DNA of 64,000 nucleotides. Source: Atherinomorus stipes (Eukaryota > Chordata > Actinopteri > Atheriniformes > Atherinidae). The DNA lies in contig JALJCO010010195.1 of the NCBI GenBank assembly GCA_023101725.1, positions 1,178,001-1,242,000 of the forward strand, read 5' to 3'. Made by a program: the position numbers and the translations under genes. A model generated the notes under the pieces. It was not told where the DNA came from. It did not search any database and saw only the letters and a program-made list of their open reading frames with translations. Below are positions 1 to 12,494 of the stretch, piece by piece (position 1 is the stretch's first letter; every line of letters starts with the position of its first letter).

Positions 1-168
1 TTTTATGTATTTGTTTTTGATATTTCTTTTCAAACACAAATCAAAATCAATGTTGTGATTTTCATAGACTTTTTATTTATTATTACTTTTGTCAATTTCA
101 ACTTATTTCATTGACAGCTGATTTTCTTACTTTTTTAATGGGAGGGTATGAATAAATTTAAGGACAAC

Positions 169-237
169 GAAAAAAAGGAAAAAAAAAAAGAAAAAGGAAA
201 AGGGAAAAAAAAAAAAAAAGAAGAGGAAAAAAAAGAA

Positions 238-312
<75 letters not shown>

Positions 313-316
313 AAAA
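169..316. repeat. A-rich simple repeat
   Basis: About 150 bases almost entirely A, with scattered G; on the other strand it reads as a polypyrimidine tract. The open frame of repeated phenylalanine codons across it is an artefact. It could be the tail of an old retroposon, but no body is recognisable next to it. Confidence 0.85.
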
Positions 317-330
317 TGTATATGTGAGGT

Positions 331-1680
331 GTGATTGACTATAGACCACAGTATAAATTGTGTGTTTATTAGGTGGAAAACATAACTTGAGTTCTCTATG
401 ACATCACATCTTTTGATAGTTTTCCAACTGTGAAAGTTCTCAGTTTCATTTTTTTGACTGTTCGCATGATATTTTTAACCAAAAATATTGACATTTAGCA
501 AAGCTCACTCTTCTTTCGAAATGTCCATGATTGCTTGCTTACAACTCTGACTGCCACACAACACCAAAGCTGAACATTTTCACCCCATTGCTAAAGAGGT
601 GACAAAGTCCTCTTTTTTGTTAAAAGATGTTCCCATTTTTAAAAAAAGAAGAAAAAAGCTTTTGGTATTTGTGGTGGAAAAAAAAACCTCCCTTTGAACC
701 ACATGTCTGTAGCACATCTTCACAATGACTATGGCTTATCTAGATGTTGCTGAGCCGACTTCAAAAGCTGACTTTTATAAGGAAAAATAAGCGTTAAGAT
801 TTCCGTTTGATGTCTCCTACATGCAGAATCTGCTGCTGTTTCAAACACGCACTGCAACAACTGTTTTGGCCAAACCTTCCTGCAAATACTTTGTAGTCAT
901 ATGGGAGTTTTGCTCATCTTTTCCTCTGTAGTCCCCCTTAAGCTCTATTTCTTCATGACATGCTGGGTATCAAAAAGAGCTGGAAGAGCTTTGGAGGCTC
1001 TTCAGTTCCTTTCCCTGTTTTATACACAATAACCACCTTCATTATTGGATCCTAAAATCACATAAAGATAAGTCTCATACTTTATTCTCCCAGAGAGGAA
1101 ATGCATCAAGGGGCAGAGTGCAACAGTCTGCTGCTTTCATGTAACTTTGATGGAGGCTGAAGCAAATCATTTAGTGATTCCATTTTCACTTTTACACCAT
1201 GTCCCTCATTACAGCAAAGGTTTATAGTAGAAGAAGGGGATGTTGTTGATCATAGTTTGACCCAAAATACAGTGATTTTCAAAGTGTCTGTCATCTGCCA
1301 TGGATGCCATTTTATAGGTTGCCATGGTTACATAAAAACACAACATATTTCAAATATATTTTCCATTCGCTGGTTGCATTTAGGCAATAAAAGTTGGTTA
1401 GGTTGCAATTTAAAATTGATTGACTGGGTTTAGTGAAGGATCTTGGCTAGAACTAAACTGCAGTGTTTTTACACTACCACTGTCTAAATTTGATTTTAAC
1501 TCCTCTGCAGTTGCTCTAATGAATGGCAACTAGCAGTTGCATATTTTTTTTAATGTACCTGTGTACCATATTGGCACTTTTTGGGGAGGAACCTCATATT
1601 TGTGCTGTTTAAGTTAAAATTTCAACAACATATAACCGTGTACAAAAAGTAAGGAAATGTGTGCTTATTTTGATTATTTC
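331..1680. other. Non-coding DNA, nothing recognised
   Basis: AT-rich intergenic sequence without an open frame of note, repeat signature or RNA-like structure that I can see. Confidence 0.5.
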
Positions 1681-1685
1681 TCCCC

Positions 1686-2376
1686 TTTAAAGGAGTGATG
1701 ACATAGTAGTAAAAACTAGTCCATGTAGTTGACATTACTGCCCATCTTTGTTCTCCAAAGAAAAAAACTGCACTTTTTACAGCGGGGGGTTGTTTTGGCA
1801 CGCTAGATCTCCCTTCCTCAGTAAAAGAGTTGGGTGCAGTAATGATATGCAGCTTTACCCGGAAACCAAGTTGACTTCATTTTGATTGGCTACACCTTAT
1901 TTGGCTATAACCTTATTTAGAGAAACTAGGTCAAGCTGCCCTAGCAGTTGAAGTTTTCTAAAGACTATCCGCTAGCAACATGTGTATTTCAGACAGTGAG
2001 CTATGTTTTTTAGACAAGACAGCGTTTAGAAAATAAATAAACTTACAGATAATGACAAGGTTGTGGTCGCCTCCCTCAGTGTTGCTGCAGAAGTTTTCTT
2101 TTAAATCAGTTTGTTTGAAAACCCAGTCCTGACTGCTCAGTAGTCCCGCCTCCAAAGACCCACCCCCTTTTCCTCCGCCTCCTAAATTGCTGAAGCAAAG
2201 TTCTGACAGGAAGGTCCCTCGGCTAATAGGTGGGGGTCACGCAACAAGGATTGGTTGGAGTTTTCATTGAAAATTTAGAGATTGTAAAAATATTTTATTT
2301 TGCCATGGTCTACGATTTCAGAATCAGTTGAGAAATTTTGAAAAAAAACAACCTTTCAAATAGTAGACCATAGCTT
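1686..2376. mobile_element. Candidate non-autonomous DNA element with TTAA-like ends
   Basis: The block begins at CTTTAAAGGAGTG (about 1685) and ends at GACCATAGCTTTAATGG (about 2376), so both edges carry TTAA. The interior is GC-richer than its surroundings. Near the right end GGTCTAC (about 2305) and GTAGACC (about 2363) form a sub-terminal inverted repeat. TTAA duplication is typical of piggyBac and Kolobok elements, but the terminal repeats match poorly and no transposase is present. The outline is tentative. Confidence 0.3.
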
Positions 2377-4320
2377 TAATGGTTGGTCTGTCTTATATTT
2401 CAGAGTTCCATGCCCTCATTCATTTTACCCTATTAAAAAAAACTGTAACAGTGCAACATTGGTAAGGGTTGATTTAATGACAAAACCCTAATTAGATATC
2501 ACTGGAAAGTCTGATTAGTTACCTAAACAGCCACGTATAACTTGGAAGGAATGTGCTTCTTTGGAATGAGCAACACAGCTAAACAGGGCAATTCTCTCTG
2601 AAATTGTATCAAAATCCTCTGCAAAATTCTTCTGCAGGTATTCGCTCTTCTTTGTCGAGATTCAAGCGCTACCAGGTGTGTGGCAAAATGTGACCAGAAT
2701 GAGGATGAGGAGGAAGTGCTAAGCTGTTGTGGCTGTGTATGGATCTTCCACACGCTACTGAGGCTCCAGACAGTGTAAATAGAGTTAAGAGTTAAAATAG
2801 CCATTATGTTTTCCTTTTAACTATCCTCACATTCAGCTGTGTTACTCATCCAACAGAAGCACCTCAAAAGTTATACTTTATTGGATAAAGGTGACAAATC
2901 AGTTTTTCCATCTATCTATAATACAACATGACTATTGTTGAAGGGGATAAATAATAAACCAAATACAGTTTTTGTTCCTTTTGTACTAAGTTTTTATACC
3001 ATGGTAGGTCTAAACCATTTGCAAACATCTGTTGATTTGCATTAAGTATTCCAAGAAATACTCAGTGTATTTGGACTGGTACAGTATGCTAAAAGAAAGA
3101 CAATTCAAAGTTACTTGATAGTGACATGATCTTGCCAATGCAAATATAAACCAGCCATGTTTTAAAAGTACAATATGATACATTATAATGCACCAAAGTA
3201 AGGAGTTTGAAACCATTAAGAACTGTTTACTGAATTAGTTGATAAAAAGTCCTTCCTCCTTTCTCCTTCCTGCAGAGCTCCATGTTACGCAGGCTGATTT
3301 TCACTTTAATGAGAACAGAGGTGATCATAGATTGAGTGTGGGTGATTCTCTTTGGGTTGCTTTAAACCAGGTCAAACGGCTGTTGGGATAGATGGATCAC
3401 GATATCACAATGCAGCATCCGTTTTAACTAGGACATGGAGGAGTTAATGTGAATTTAAGACGAGTAAACGTCTGTTTATGGTTGAGAAAGGTTATTTAGC
3501 AGATGGTTGTTTTCACTGTGGTGTGCATATTCCTCAGTTTATTGTGTCCTCATTTACATATTACATTTGATTGTGCTGTCTGGGGAAAACATAAAATCCT
3601 GTTTGTAGAGTGATGGATTTTCAGCCTGTTATAACCTGCCAAAGCTTCAAGTTAGATATCAAAGTTTCTTTCCATGCATGCAGAATGTGATTTCTTGTTC
3701 TAATACATTAGCTCAAGGTCACTTGTACAGGAGAAAGACAGCAGTGAAAGGCTGTGAAGTCAAGCCACATTTTACATTTATGTTTGATTTTACATCATTG
3801 TGCAGATGGCAATTTATGACTATTTTTATTCCCAGTAAAAGCAATCAACTGTCAGAATCATCAGTCATAACAAATGTCCACATTTTGTGATTAATGTTAT
3901 ATAATTATGCAGGGGAGAGCTACTTCCATTAAAGTTACTGGCAAATTATTCACAGCCTCAAACACATTCACTAAGAGAGTGAAGGAAGAGAGAGGCAAAC
4001 CGAAAATGTATGAGAAAAAAAAAAAATCGTGGCTGGGAAAGATATTTCAAATTTAGTGTTGGCCCACAGACACAATTCCATATTTAATGGGATTGTAAAT
4101 GCATTCAGTTTCAAGGGATGCCTTTGCATTTTAAGTTCTCTAATCACTCCGGTCTATAATGTTGCCTGAAGAAATGTCATGATAGTCTGCATTTGTGCAA
4201 GGCATTTAGCTTTGCATTCTTTTACAAAGATTAGAAATCAGGGGCAAATTACACTGTGGTGGAGCTCAACTCAGCTGAATACTACTCTGGTGGGAGATCA
4301 CTTGCCTTAAAGAATTCAGT
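2377..4320. other. Non-coding DNA, nothing recognised
   Basis: No coding frame with family resemblance and no clear repeat. Short open frames here show no domain or codon signal. Confidence 0.5.
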
Positions 4321-4337
4321 ATCTTTGAAATGTCAGA

Positions 4338-4384
4338 CCCCCCGTCCCCCTCTCTCTCTCTTTCCCTCTCTCTCTCTCCCTCTG
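4338..4384. repeat. CT-rich simple repeat
   Basis: Imperfect (TC)n/(TCCC)n polypyrimidine tract. It explains the arginine/glutamate-rich and serine/leucine-rich open frames on the two strands. Confidence 0.8.
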
Positions 4385-5224
4385 CATATGTCTCATTCTC
4401 TTTCTTACTGTACTATATTTTTGAAAGAGGGTGTCCCTGCAACTCACTTCCATATAATACTCTTCTCTGGAGCCCGTTAGTTCATCAAAAATGATGGTAA
4501 ATCTTGTTAACATCGAGCCATGCTCTGTCCAAGCAAAAATCCCCCTAAAGTTTGGTTAATAATATTTCACGTTTGTTTATTTCACACAAAGGTGTGAAAA
4601 TTACACACTGCTGGGAGATAGTTTGGCATGTAACCTTTTGTGAAACTATAATTAGTTGTTTTTACACTTAAACTAAAGAGATGGAACATGTTAATTAGTG
4701 AGCTTTGGTTGTACAATTTCACCATTTCGACAGAGCTAGCAAGCTGCTTTAATGTATTTCATCTGCTGGAAGTACAGCAATTACTCCAGCACAAACAACC
4801 ATGTAGGTCATTTGCTCATAACCCTAAATATGACCCCTAACTAGGTTGTGTGAAGTAGCCTATAGCCTCTTCAAGCAGCAGGAGGGAAATGCAACTCATA
4901 TGATCATTCTCTGCATCAGGGGTTGCATTATTGTTCTAAAGAAGGAAGAAAGGAAGGAAGGACGTAAAATTTTATTTATGTAACACCTTTCACAGATAAA
5001 AAGCACAAACACTTCACAAAAAATAAGAAAATAAGAGAATAAAATACATAAAAAAGAAATAAAATACACCAAAAGAACAAGAATACACTCTGTCATAAAA
5101 CCCCTGTAGCCTAACTAAAAGCCTGCTTGAATACGAAGGTCGTCAACTGCTTTGTGAAATAATCAACAGAATGAGCTTCCGCTGAATAGGCAAGCAAATC
5201 CACTTCCTGTTTTAAAAACTTTGT

Positions 5225-5420
5225 TGAAAACTCATTTTTTCTCTTTGGTGTTTTTACTCTGATTGACAGTTGACTTTTAACTGTTTTTTTAATCACTTTT
5301 ATTGTTTGTGTTTTCTGTATTATTTGTGTAATTTGAATTTTATTTGTTAGTTATGTGCAGCACTTTGGTCAACTGTGTTGTTTTTAAAGAGCTCTATAAA
5401 TAAAATTGGATTGGATTGGA
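5225..5420 (+). mobile_element. 3' tail of a LINE (L2-like), degenerate
   Basis: The segment ends with GCAGCACTTTGGTCAACTGT, then AGCTCTATAAATAAAATTGG and a short (ATTGG)n run. The order 'cactttggtcaactg ... tataaataaa + short tandem tail' is the characteristic 3' end of L2-type LINEs in fish. No reverse transcriptase frame is attached. The A-rich DNA at 4960-5100 may be another part of the same or a different insertion. Confidence 0.45.
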
Positions 5421-5540
5421 AAGGTCTGAAGGATCTGAAAGTCTGATACCATCCTGCCACCAGATACGTATAAGCTTCTAACCACTTTTAAGCTTTGATT
5501 TCTGCTACTGTGAAATATGACTGTCGATTGACAAGATAAA

Positions 5541-5548
5541 GTTGTAAA
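5541..5548. repeat. hAT target-site duplication, left copy (GTTGTAAA)
   Basis: Exact 8-bp match to the copy at 6719-6726, immediately outside the left inverted terminus. Confidence 0.85.
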
Positions 5549-6718
5549 TAGAGATGTCCCAATACTGATGCCAGTAGTATTGGTACTCGCTCTGATACTG
5601 GCCTATTTTGCTGTACTTGTACTCGAGAAGTACTTGCCCCTGATAGCACCCAATACCGGACATCACATGACTTGCGGTGTTTACGCCCGTCATGCTTGCG
5701 TTTACATCTTTTTTTAAATGAGAAAATCCTTTTCATTACACAAGGATAGAAAATATATCTGACCTGTATCTTGTTCCTGGGATACTTTTCAAAACGTTGG
5801 TGACGGTTGGAGCGGACTTTTTTTTCCTCTCTCCCTCCGTTCCTCCCATCGGACCTGTGGTTCCTCCACATGCAGTTTTGGACATTTCATTCAGGATTCA
5901 CTTTGTTTGTGGTAAGCTTCCTGCTAGTTTCCTACGCTTTCCAAGTTTATGTTCGTTAAGCTGGTACAAATTTAAATATGTAAAATTATGAGGATGCTAA
6001 CATACAGCAAACTGCGGCTGCATCAGAGGCTATTTATAAGCTTCGACTTATTGTAAGCTTTTATTTCTTTTATTTCTTTTATTTCTTACGGGGTAGTATC
6101 TCGCTTATACCATGGCGACTTATGAAAGAAAAAAATATCAAATCAATGTTGTTGTTGTTTTTTTACTGTTTAAATCTGAAGTATTTCACAAGAAGCGGCT
6201 GGGTGGACTATTTCCCGTCTGTCGTTGTGATGCTGCCGGCTGTGAACACAGAACCTGCAGCTCGGTCGGTCTGCAGCTGTTAATCAGACCTGAACAGAGG
6301 AGGGAAGTCAGATGATTGTTTCACATTATTTTATGTGATACAGTTTTATTTCAGAGGGTACTGACTGAGCCCAATAAGCCTGCAGGCTACTTTCACAGCG
6401 ATGCGCTGTCACAGACATGATCTGGCGTCTCCAGCCCGGCGTCTCAACCAACACGAGCTCCAGAGGCTGTGGGTCGAACAATCATTGCCCGCAACAAACA
6501 AACATGCCTGCATCACACCTAAGTATGCAGAGATGCTTTTCTTTATTTAAACAAATAACCAACCAAAAAAAAGGAAAAGATTAAGAAACGCCTTTCACTT
6601 GTTTCACTCTTCCCCATTAATTAGGTACCAAGATTGGTACTTGGTATCGGCAAGTACTCAATTGCAAGTACTCTTACTTGTATTTGGTCGGCAAAAAAGT
6701 GGTATCGAGACATCTTTA
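5549..6718. mobile_element. hAT-type non-autonomous DNA transposon, 1170 bp
   Basis: The ends form an imperfect inverted repeat: TAGAGATGTCCCAATACT at 5549-5566 against the reverse complement of 6701-6718 (TAAAGATGTCTCGATACC), 14 of 18 identical. An exact 8-bp duplication GTTGTAAA flanks the element at 5541-5548 and 6719-6726, the target-site length made by hAT transposases. Sub-terminal regions rich in GTACT/AGTAC words on both sides are also typical. No transposase frame is present, so it was mobilised in trans. The interior is GC-richer than the neighbouring DNA. Confidence 0.85.
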
Positions 6719-6726
6719 GTTGTAAA
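6719..6726. repeat. hAT target-site duplication, right copy (GTTGTAAA)
   Basis: Exact 8-bp match to the copy at 5541-5548, immediately outside the right inverted terminus. Confidence 0.85.
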
Positions 6727-7339
6727 TGTCATGCTAAGCTAAACAGGCAACAACATCTTCATCTGTTGCCATTTTTGGAGGTTTGTAAATCAGGATTTGG
6801 AAAAATTGTAAGGGTCTTGTGCACCAAAAAGTGCAAAATTATCAAAATATTGCTGTCTGACCTGACCACATAAAAGCTGAACTGTCTTAAAAAGTGTAGA
6901 GTCATCTAGTTCGTCATTAATGAAGCAGTCCATAGCAAGTTAACAGTCACTCTGTGGGGATGTGCAGCGTCTCCTGTTTTTTTTGCCACCCATTTTTTAC
7001 ATGTCTGCTGTGATTTTGTTTTTATTGACTTGTATGCATTTTTTTGTTCTGGGGAAACTGAGTTGACTGTGCAGCCACACCCACACGCTGCATGGACTTC
7101 AGCTGCTGGCTGAGCACACCTGTCGCAGATTGCAACTCAGCAGGAGGGTGCGGCAGGTGGTGACAAAGCAGGACTTGTGAGGAGGAACAGCAGGAAAAAC
7201 GGGACGCCTCCTCAGCGGCGACGCTGACAACCTGGAACGGCCAGGGCTGTGGACCTGGAGGCGACGGGTCCTAGCTGAAGGAGCTGCAGTAGCCGCCGCT
7301 GACGCAGCGGTCCTACAGACGGCGACGGCATTCGAGTGC

Positions 7340-9190
7340 TACTCAGAGAGGGAGAGAAGGAGTTAAAAGCAGACACAAGCGCATTGTGTAATATTTTGAA
7401 GTATATTTGCTGGACCTTTTGAGTACGGTCCAAATGGGAAGGGCGGTATCTCATGTTTCGAAGTCCAGCTGGTAGTCTTCTCTGTCCCGACAGGCCGACT
7501 CTGAAGCAGCCCTGTGAAACAGTAGGCTGGTAAAAATGGGACATCCCTGGAAGCTGGAGAATTTCCCATTGGGATCCCATTGCGGATGAGCTATGAGCCT
7601 GATTTTCCTCAGCCTTTTAGTGCTGGACATTTTTCACTCTTGTATAATCAGAATTTATGTTGTCTAAGACTATTTTATTGAACCAACATTGTAATAAATT
7701 TTATTCTTTTTAAATTTATGGCTGTTAATCTACTGCTCACCCCTGGGTACTAACACCCCTTTAATATTGGGTCCAGTCCCTACACTGGTGGGGTTGTCGC
7801 AACTCTTTCATGAGCCTTTTTTATTATTATTATTAATAGATTTTGGATTTTCAGCCACTGGGCAAAGAGTCCATATCAATTGCAGAGCCACAGGCTAGCT
7901 TTTTGCCATCTAATATGGGCTGCGTGACTGAACAGTCATGTGACTGTGAAGGATCAACTAAAATTCACCAAGAATTCAGCGAAGATGCCTACGTGCATAG
8001 AATCTTTTAATGTGGTGTCCCACTTCTTAGACTCCAAAGGTGCACCCTCAGCCACCCACACAACCTGTACTCCACTTGGCCTGAAATCTAGTACTGGCCC
8101 TGTATCCTTAGTGCCTTATCCTGTCCCAGAATTCATTGCACACAAGATGGGAAGGATTAAAAGCAGAGCTACGAGCGTAATATTTCGATCTGCCTTTCAG
8201 TGGATTTTGAGGGTCCACTCAATGCGGTGTCTCATTTTGAAGTCAGTGCACTTCTAGGGTCCACACCTCTGAAGCAGTCTTCTGAAACAGTAGGCTGGTA
8301 AAATGGGACATCCATAGGTGGGAATTTCCCATAGTGCCCAATCCCATGGCCGAACAGCTGCAGAATCCACAGCCATGAAGTAGGCATTCTGTCCCAGCTT
8401 ATTGCAACAGTGATTTCTTCAAATCGCAGGGATGTTTCCTTGGCCAAAAACCCATACTGAAGTAAAATTCTACCTTTTGCAGCCTGTGGTTACAGTTTAA
8501 CGTCGTACACAGGACAATGCTGATCATCCCTCCCATCTTGTGCGCAATGAATTCTGTGAAAGGTGAGACCATGAAGGATACAGCTCCAGCCTTCATTTCA
8601 GGCCAAATGGAGTGTGGGTTTGGAGAGTGGATTTACAGGCTCCTTTGGAGGCTTAGAAGTGGGACAGCACTTGGTGCGGTGCAGCCATATATACAGCCAA
8701 CGAATCTGCACTTCAAAGTGCGTTGACCTCCTAATGAGAAACAGCTCAAGTATTACTGGCTAGAAACAATAGATAGCCTCTGTGAAAATTTGAAAAAATA
8801 TTCAGCCAAGCTTAAAAAGAGAGTTTTTGCCTCAGAAAATGCATTGGTTTGACATTATTTAGGTGTTGCGACCAGTAAATGGGGTGTTAACTTTCAAGTA
8901 ATGACAGATAAATGAAGAGGAATAAGATGCAGGGCTCCATTTAGATTTTATAATGTATCTGTAGAAATAAGTGGAAAGAATGCCATACCTAGATAACTGT
9001 GGAGTCTGCAGTTGCTAGGGAATGGGACTGGAGCACTATGGGAAATTCTCCTCAGCTAGGATGTCCCATTTCAGCAGCCTCCTGTACCGTTTCAGAAGGC
9101 TATTTCAATGTGCTACGCACGGATTACGTAGCACACTCAATGGCCTATGTAGTCTACAGTAGAAGTGTATTGACTTCCAAATGAAGCACA
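7340..9190. repeat. Mosaic of direct and inverted repeat units (probable nested or fold-back DNA element)
   Basis: At least four related units lie within 1.9 kb. GAAACAGTAGGCTGGTAAAA occurs exactly at 7518-7537 and 8284-8303, each followed by GGGACATCC and a TTTCCCAT stretch, so these are direct copies. The same unit recurs inverted at about 9000-9185. A second module at 8127-8157 (around ATTCATTGCACACAAGATGG) recurs inverted at 8526-8556, 29 of 31 bases matching. Units keep the same internal order, so they derive from one ancestor. No transposase frame or clean target duplication was found; short open frames in the block are incidental. Confidence 0.6.
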
Positions 9191-9221
9191 GCTAAAAACT
9201 GAAGTCCTCAGATGTTTAAAG

Positions 9222-9375
9222 TGGCTTCCTGTTTGTCAAAGAATTGAATTCAACATCCTGCTGTTAGTTTACAAAGCAGTGAATGGTTCAGGGCCAAAAA
9301 ATAAATTAGAATCTTTTGATCCATTACGAACCATCCAGCTTCCTCAGGCCATCAGGGTCAAGTCTGTCTGTTAGC
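9222..9375 (+). pseudogene. LINE reverse-transcriptase ORF2 C-terminal remnant
   Basis: The plus-strand translation begins WLPVCQRIEFNILLLVYKA and continues NGSGP, the conserved C-terminal signature of L2/CR1-type non-LTR retrotransposon ORF2 proteins (LHWLPVxxRIxFKxLLLxYKALNG type). About 50 codons remain before a stop. The catalytic region and 3' tail are missing, so it is a dead fragment. Confidence 0.65.
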
Positions 9376-11660
9376 TCAGTATTTGACACCAAAGTCCTCA
9401 GCTTTGTAAAGTTTCTAAGATGGAAAAAGAAAAAATTCCTTAAGGGGTTTCATTTCCAATCTTGAATAGAGACAGGTGAAGTAGTTAGTGGTAGAATTAG
9501 AGCGCATGAAACGTACACTGAAACCATTTTGCATTCCTTCATTAGGTTTAGACAATGACATGAAATACATGCATTTAAAGTTGTACTTCCATGGTCATTT
9601 TATTAATATTTCTGTGTTCTCCATTATTATTGAATGCATTCTGCATCATTTCTGTTTAAAAAAACCTTCTGGATGCTTTGTATCCAGCTGTATTTGTATA
9701 CTAGAAGAGAGGCTTGTGGTCCAACGGCAGGCTTTTCCGGGTCCTTCTCATGAATTTCCGTCTGATTGGCTGCCTCCCAGAAGTGTATGAAGGAAGCTCC
9801 GCCCTCCGCTCTTATTTTGAAATAGAGCCGACAAACAAGTTTGTTCCGCCATGCTAACAAACAGTTAGCTAATTAGCTTCTCAACTCCGAAGCTACAGTC
9901 GTGCTGTCTTCACTTCTAGTGTGTAGTGGAGGGTTACCTGCCTTCCGATGGACAGATTTTAAACCCCACGTGGGATACGCTCTTTGCAATGTGACGTAGA
10001 AGTGCAAGGCTGTTCCCGATTCGCTCTTTTCTTCGTATTGTTTCTCTAATGAGAAAGCACAGCCGACTGGGGGGAACACAACGCTAGCAAGTCAGCATGT
10101 GTAAGTAAACAAGGGGAAACCCTCCATATTTCAGAAGGAGCAAGTTATAAGGGTTTTCAGTGGAAGGAGGCCTTTAACAATACGATTGCCTTTCACAAAT
10201 GTTTTGTATCATCACAATTCACATGCAATTGATCTCACATCCACTACATGTTGCATATCCACTGAATGTAATTATAGGCCATCTTGTCCAGCATGTACAA
10301 ATGCCCCATGGGACTTATTGGGGAAGAGGATAGACTCAGAAGTAGTTTCACATTTATTAGACAAAACAGTTACCAGTCTTTCAAACTAAATCTCAGCAAG
10401 AAAACTTATAAAATTACTTTCCCCTTTTCGTATATGATCCTCAATATTAATGTAATAACAGCTACCTGTGGTAACATTCATTTGAGGAAAGCCACACTGT
10501 TGACCTCTTTCTTTCTAGTTTTTTTTCCCTTTACCTCTGAGATAACATGGTAATGGGGTCACATTCCCCTTCTATTATCTGTATCCTTTGTCCTCCACTT
10601 GTCTCTACATATGTTGACCTTGTTGGGCATAATTGCCCCATTGTATTGCTAGAAGTGACACACTTCACAAGGGTTTTAACCTTCACATGAAAGGGGTGTT
10701 TAATCATACAATGTAGTGAGACTATTTGAGTCAACATGTGTTTTTAACGAGTCTTTGAAGTCAACCAGTTTTACTCACTCAGGGGATAGATCAGGACATT
10801 GAGAATATGCAGTATGTAATGGGATAAAAAAAAGACAGGCTGCGTTTTGTAAACCACAAATGAAAGGCACTATGGATTGTCGTGGGCTATTATGGGCTGT
10901 TGAAATGCATTCTTCAAAACATGCTTTTAAATACAGGCTGTGAAATCTCAGATGGCCGCTGTTCCCACAGGCAACATCAGATCTTTTTGTTCTGAAGATG
11001 CTCTCTGCTGATTAATTCAACCATCAAACTAAAGCTCTGGTGTTTTCATATGCGAGAAGAAAGTCTGCAACGTCACACGGGGTTTCAAACCCCACTGGAA
11101 GTCTTAAACTTAGAAAGAAGCCGATGTTATGTTTTATTGATTCTTCTCCCAGAGTTTGGAGACAATAAGGCGGGTGAATATTTCATTTCTCTCTTTATGT
11201 TTGGACTGAGAGCTGTTTCCCAGTGTTCAAGGTGTCACTCCAGACATGTCCCACAGCGGACATAAACAAAGTTATTAGATGAGCAAGACATGATTCAGGA
11301 GGAAAGTCAGAGCTGGGAGCTTTGGAGGAGCCTTTGAGAGGATATTCTGGCACTTTAGACAGTAATCTTATTGTTCTAAAAGAGGCTGGGCGTTGTTTGA
11401 CTTTACTCGCTGGTAGTGTGTCTCCTCTGCCAATACTGTGCATGTAAATGAGGATTTATGTTTTGGAATGAGGTGGTTAACTATGGGTTTTGCATAATGA
11501 AAACAGATCAACTTAAATGTGTACAGAAAGTGCAAAGCATTGTAGGAATGTAGGTCATCTTTCCTAGGGAGTGAGATTTTCTCTCTTTGTGTGTATATTT
11601 CACGGCAAAGTGGTGTTATTGCATGTGTGTGCTCAAATGGAAGTGTGTGTTTGGGTGTGA
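9376..11660. other. Non-coding DNA with a GC-richer block at about 9.70-10.09 kb
   Basis: No gene is seen. The sub-block at about 9700-10090 has more CpG than its neighbours and words such as CGCCATGCTAAC and GTTAGCTAATTAGC that are frequent in fish DNA elements. I could not find matching termini, so it stays unclassified. Confidence 0.4.
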
Positions 11661-11666
11661 GGGGGA

Positions 11667-11681
11667 GGGGGGGGGGGGGGG
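11667..11681 (+). repeat. Long G homopolymer
   Basis: A run of about 15 G preceded by GGGGGA, together about 21 bases nearly all G, after a GT-rich stretch. It can form a G-quadruplex and is prone to length error in sequencing. Confidence 0.85.
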
Positions 11682-12494
11682 TCATATCTGTTATGCTGCG
11701 AGACCATCATGTCTCATACAATGCAGATGGAGGAACGAGCTTCAACATTTAGTGTTTCTTGCCACTAGCATTAATATGGCTGTATTCCCTCATGCGGTTT
11801 TGCTGTGAGCAACATGGTTGTTTGAGGCGTGCGCTTCACAGAGCTGGATGAGGTATAATTATGTAAATTGCATTCAAAGGAATCAGCAATAGCTCATGTG
11901 GAATGGATGTGTCAACAAGGTGTCCACATTCACTGTGAGAATTTGCTAATTAAACTCGACACCCTTTCTCCCTCAACACATGGGCACAGTGAGACGCTAT
12001 GGGATTTTTAAAAAAAAAAACACTGTGGTGTATGTTGTATCTCTGGCTGACAAATAGTCTTCTTGAAAAAAATAAGCTTTCATTTTGCTACATGAAGTGT
12101 GAAAAAATTTGCCCCCGAGTTTTCCACATGACCATTAAACTTTACGCATGTTGTTGACATGTGTGTAATGGAAGTGCCTAAAACTTCAAACAGCCTGTCC
12201 ATGCAGCAGCCTCTCTGATGCTCCACTACACAAAAATGGATGATTTATTACACTGGTTATTTGTCTCTCCTGCTAAATGCTAGAATTCTGTTTGACAGCG
12301 AGCGTAGATAAACTGCTCTCCTTGAATGTCTGAAAAGCATTGTACCTGAAAAGAAAAGATTAATTCAGTCTATCACAAGGCACAAGCGCATCTTCTCTTC
12401 TTTCTTCTTTGTTTTGTTCATATTTTTCTCGACTGTCTTTGCTGTAAAAGTTATCTGCATGGTGAATAAAACTATGGCCCATCCAAAACACAGT

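Noticed and set aside
158..349. Frame encoding a long phenylalanine run
   Set aside because: Pure artefact of the A-rich tract read on the minus strand.
5488..5871. Minus-strand open frame of 127 codons
   Set aside because: It crosses the left border of the hAT-type element and shows no transposase motif; a chance frame.
7212..7580. Minus-strand open frame of 122 codons rich in Arg, Leu, Gln
   Set aside because: It lies in the repeated-module block and a GC-rich patch; no protein family is recognisable.
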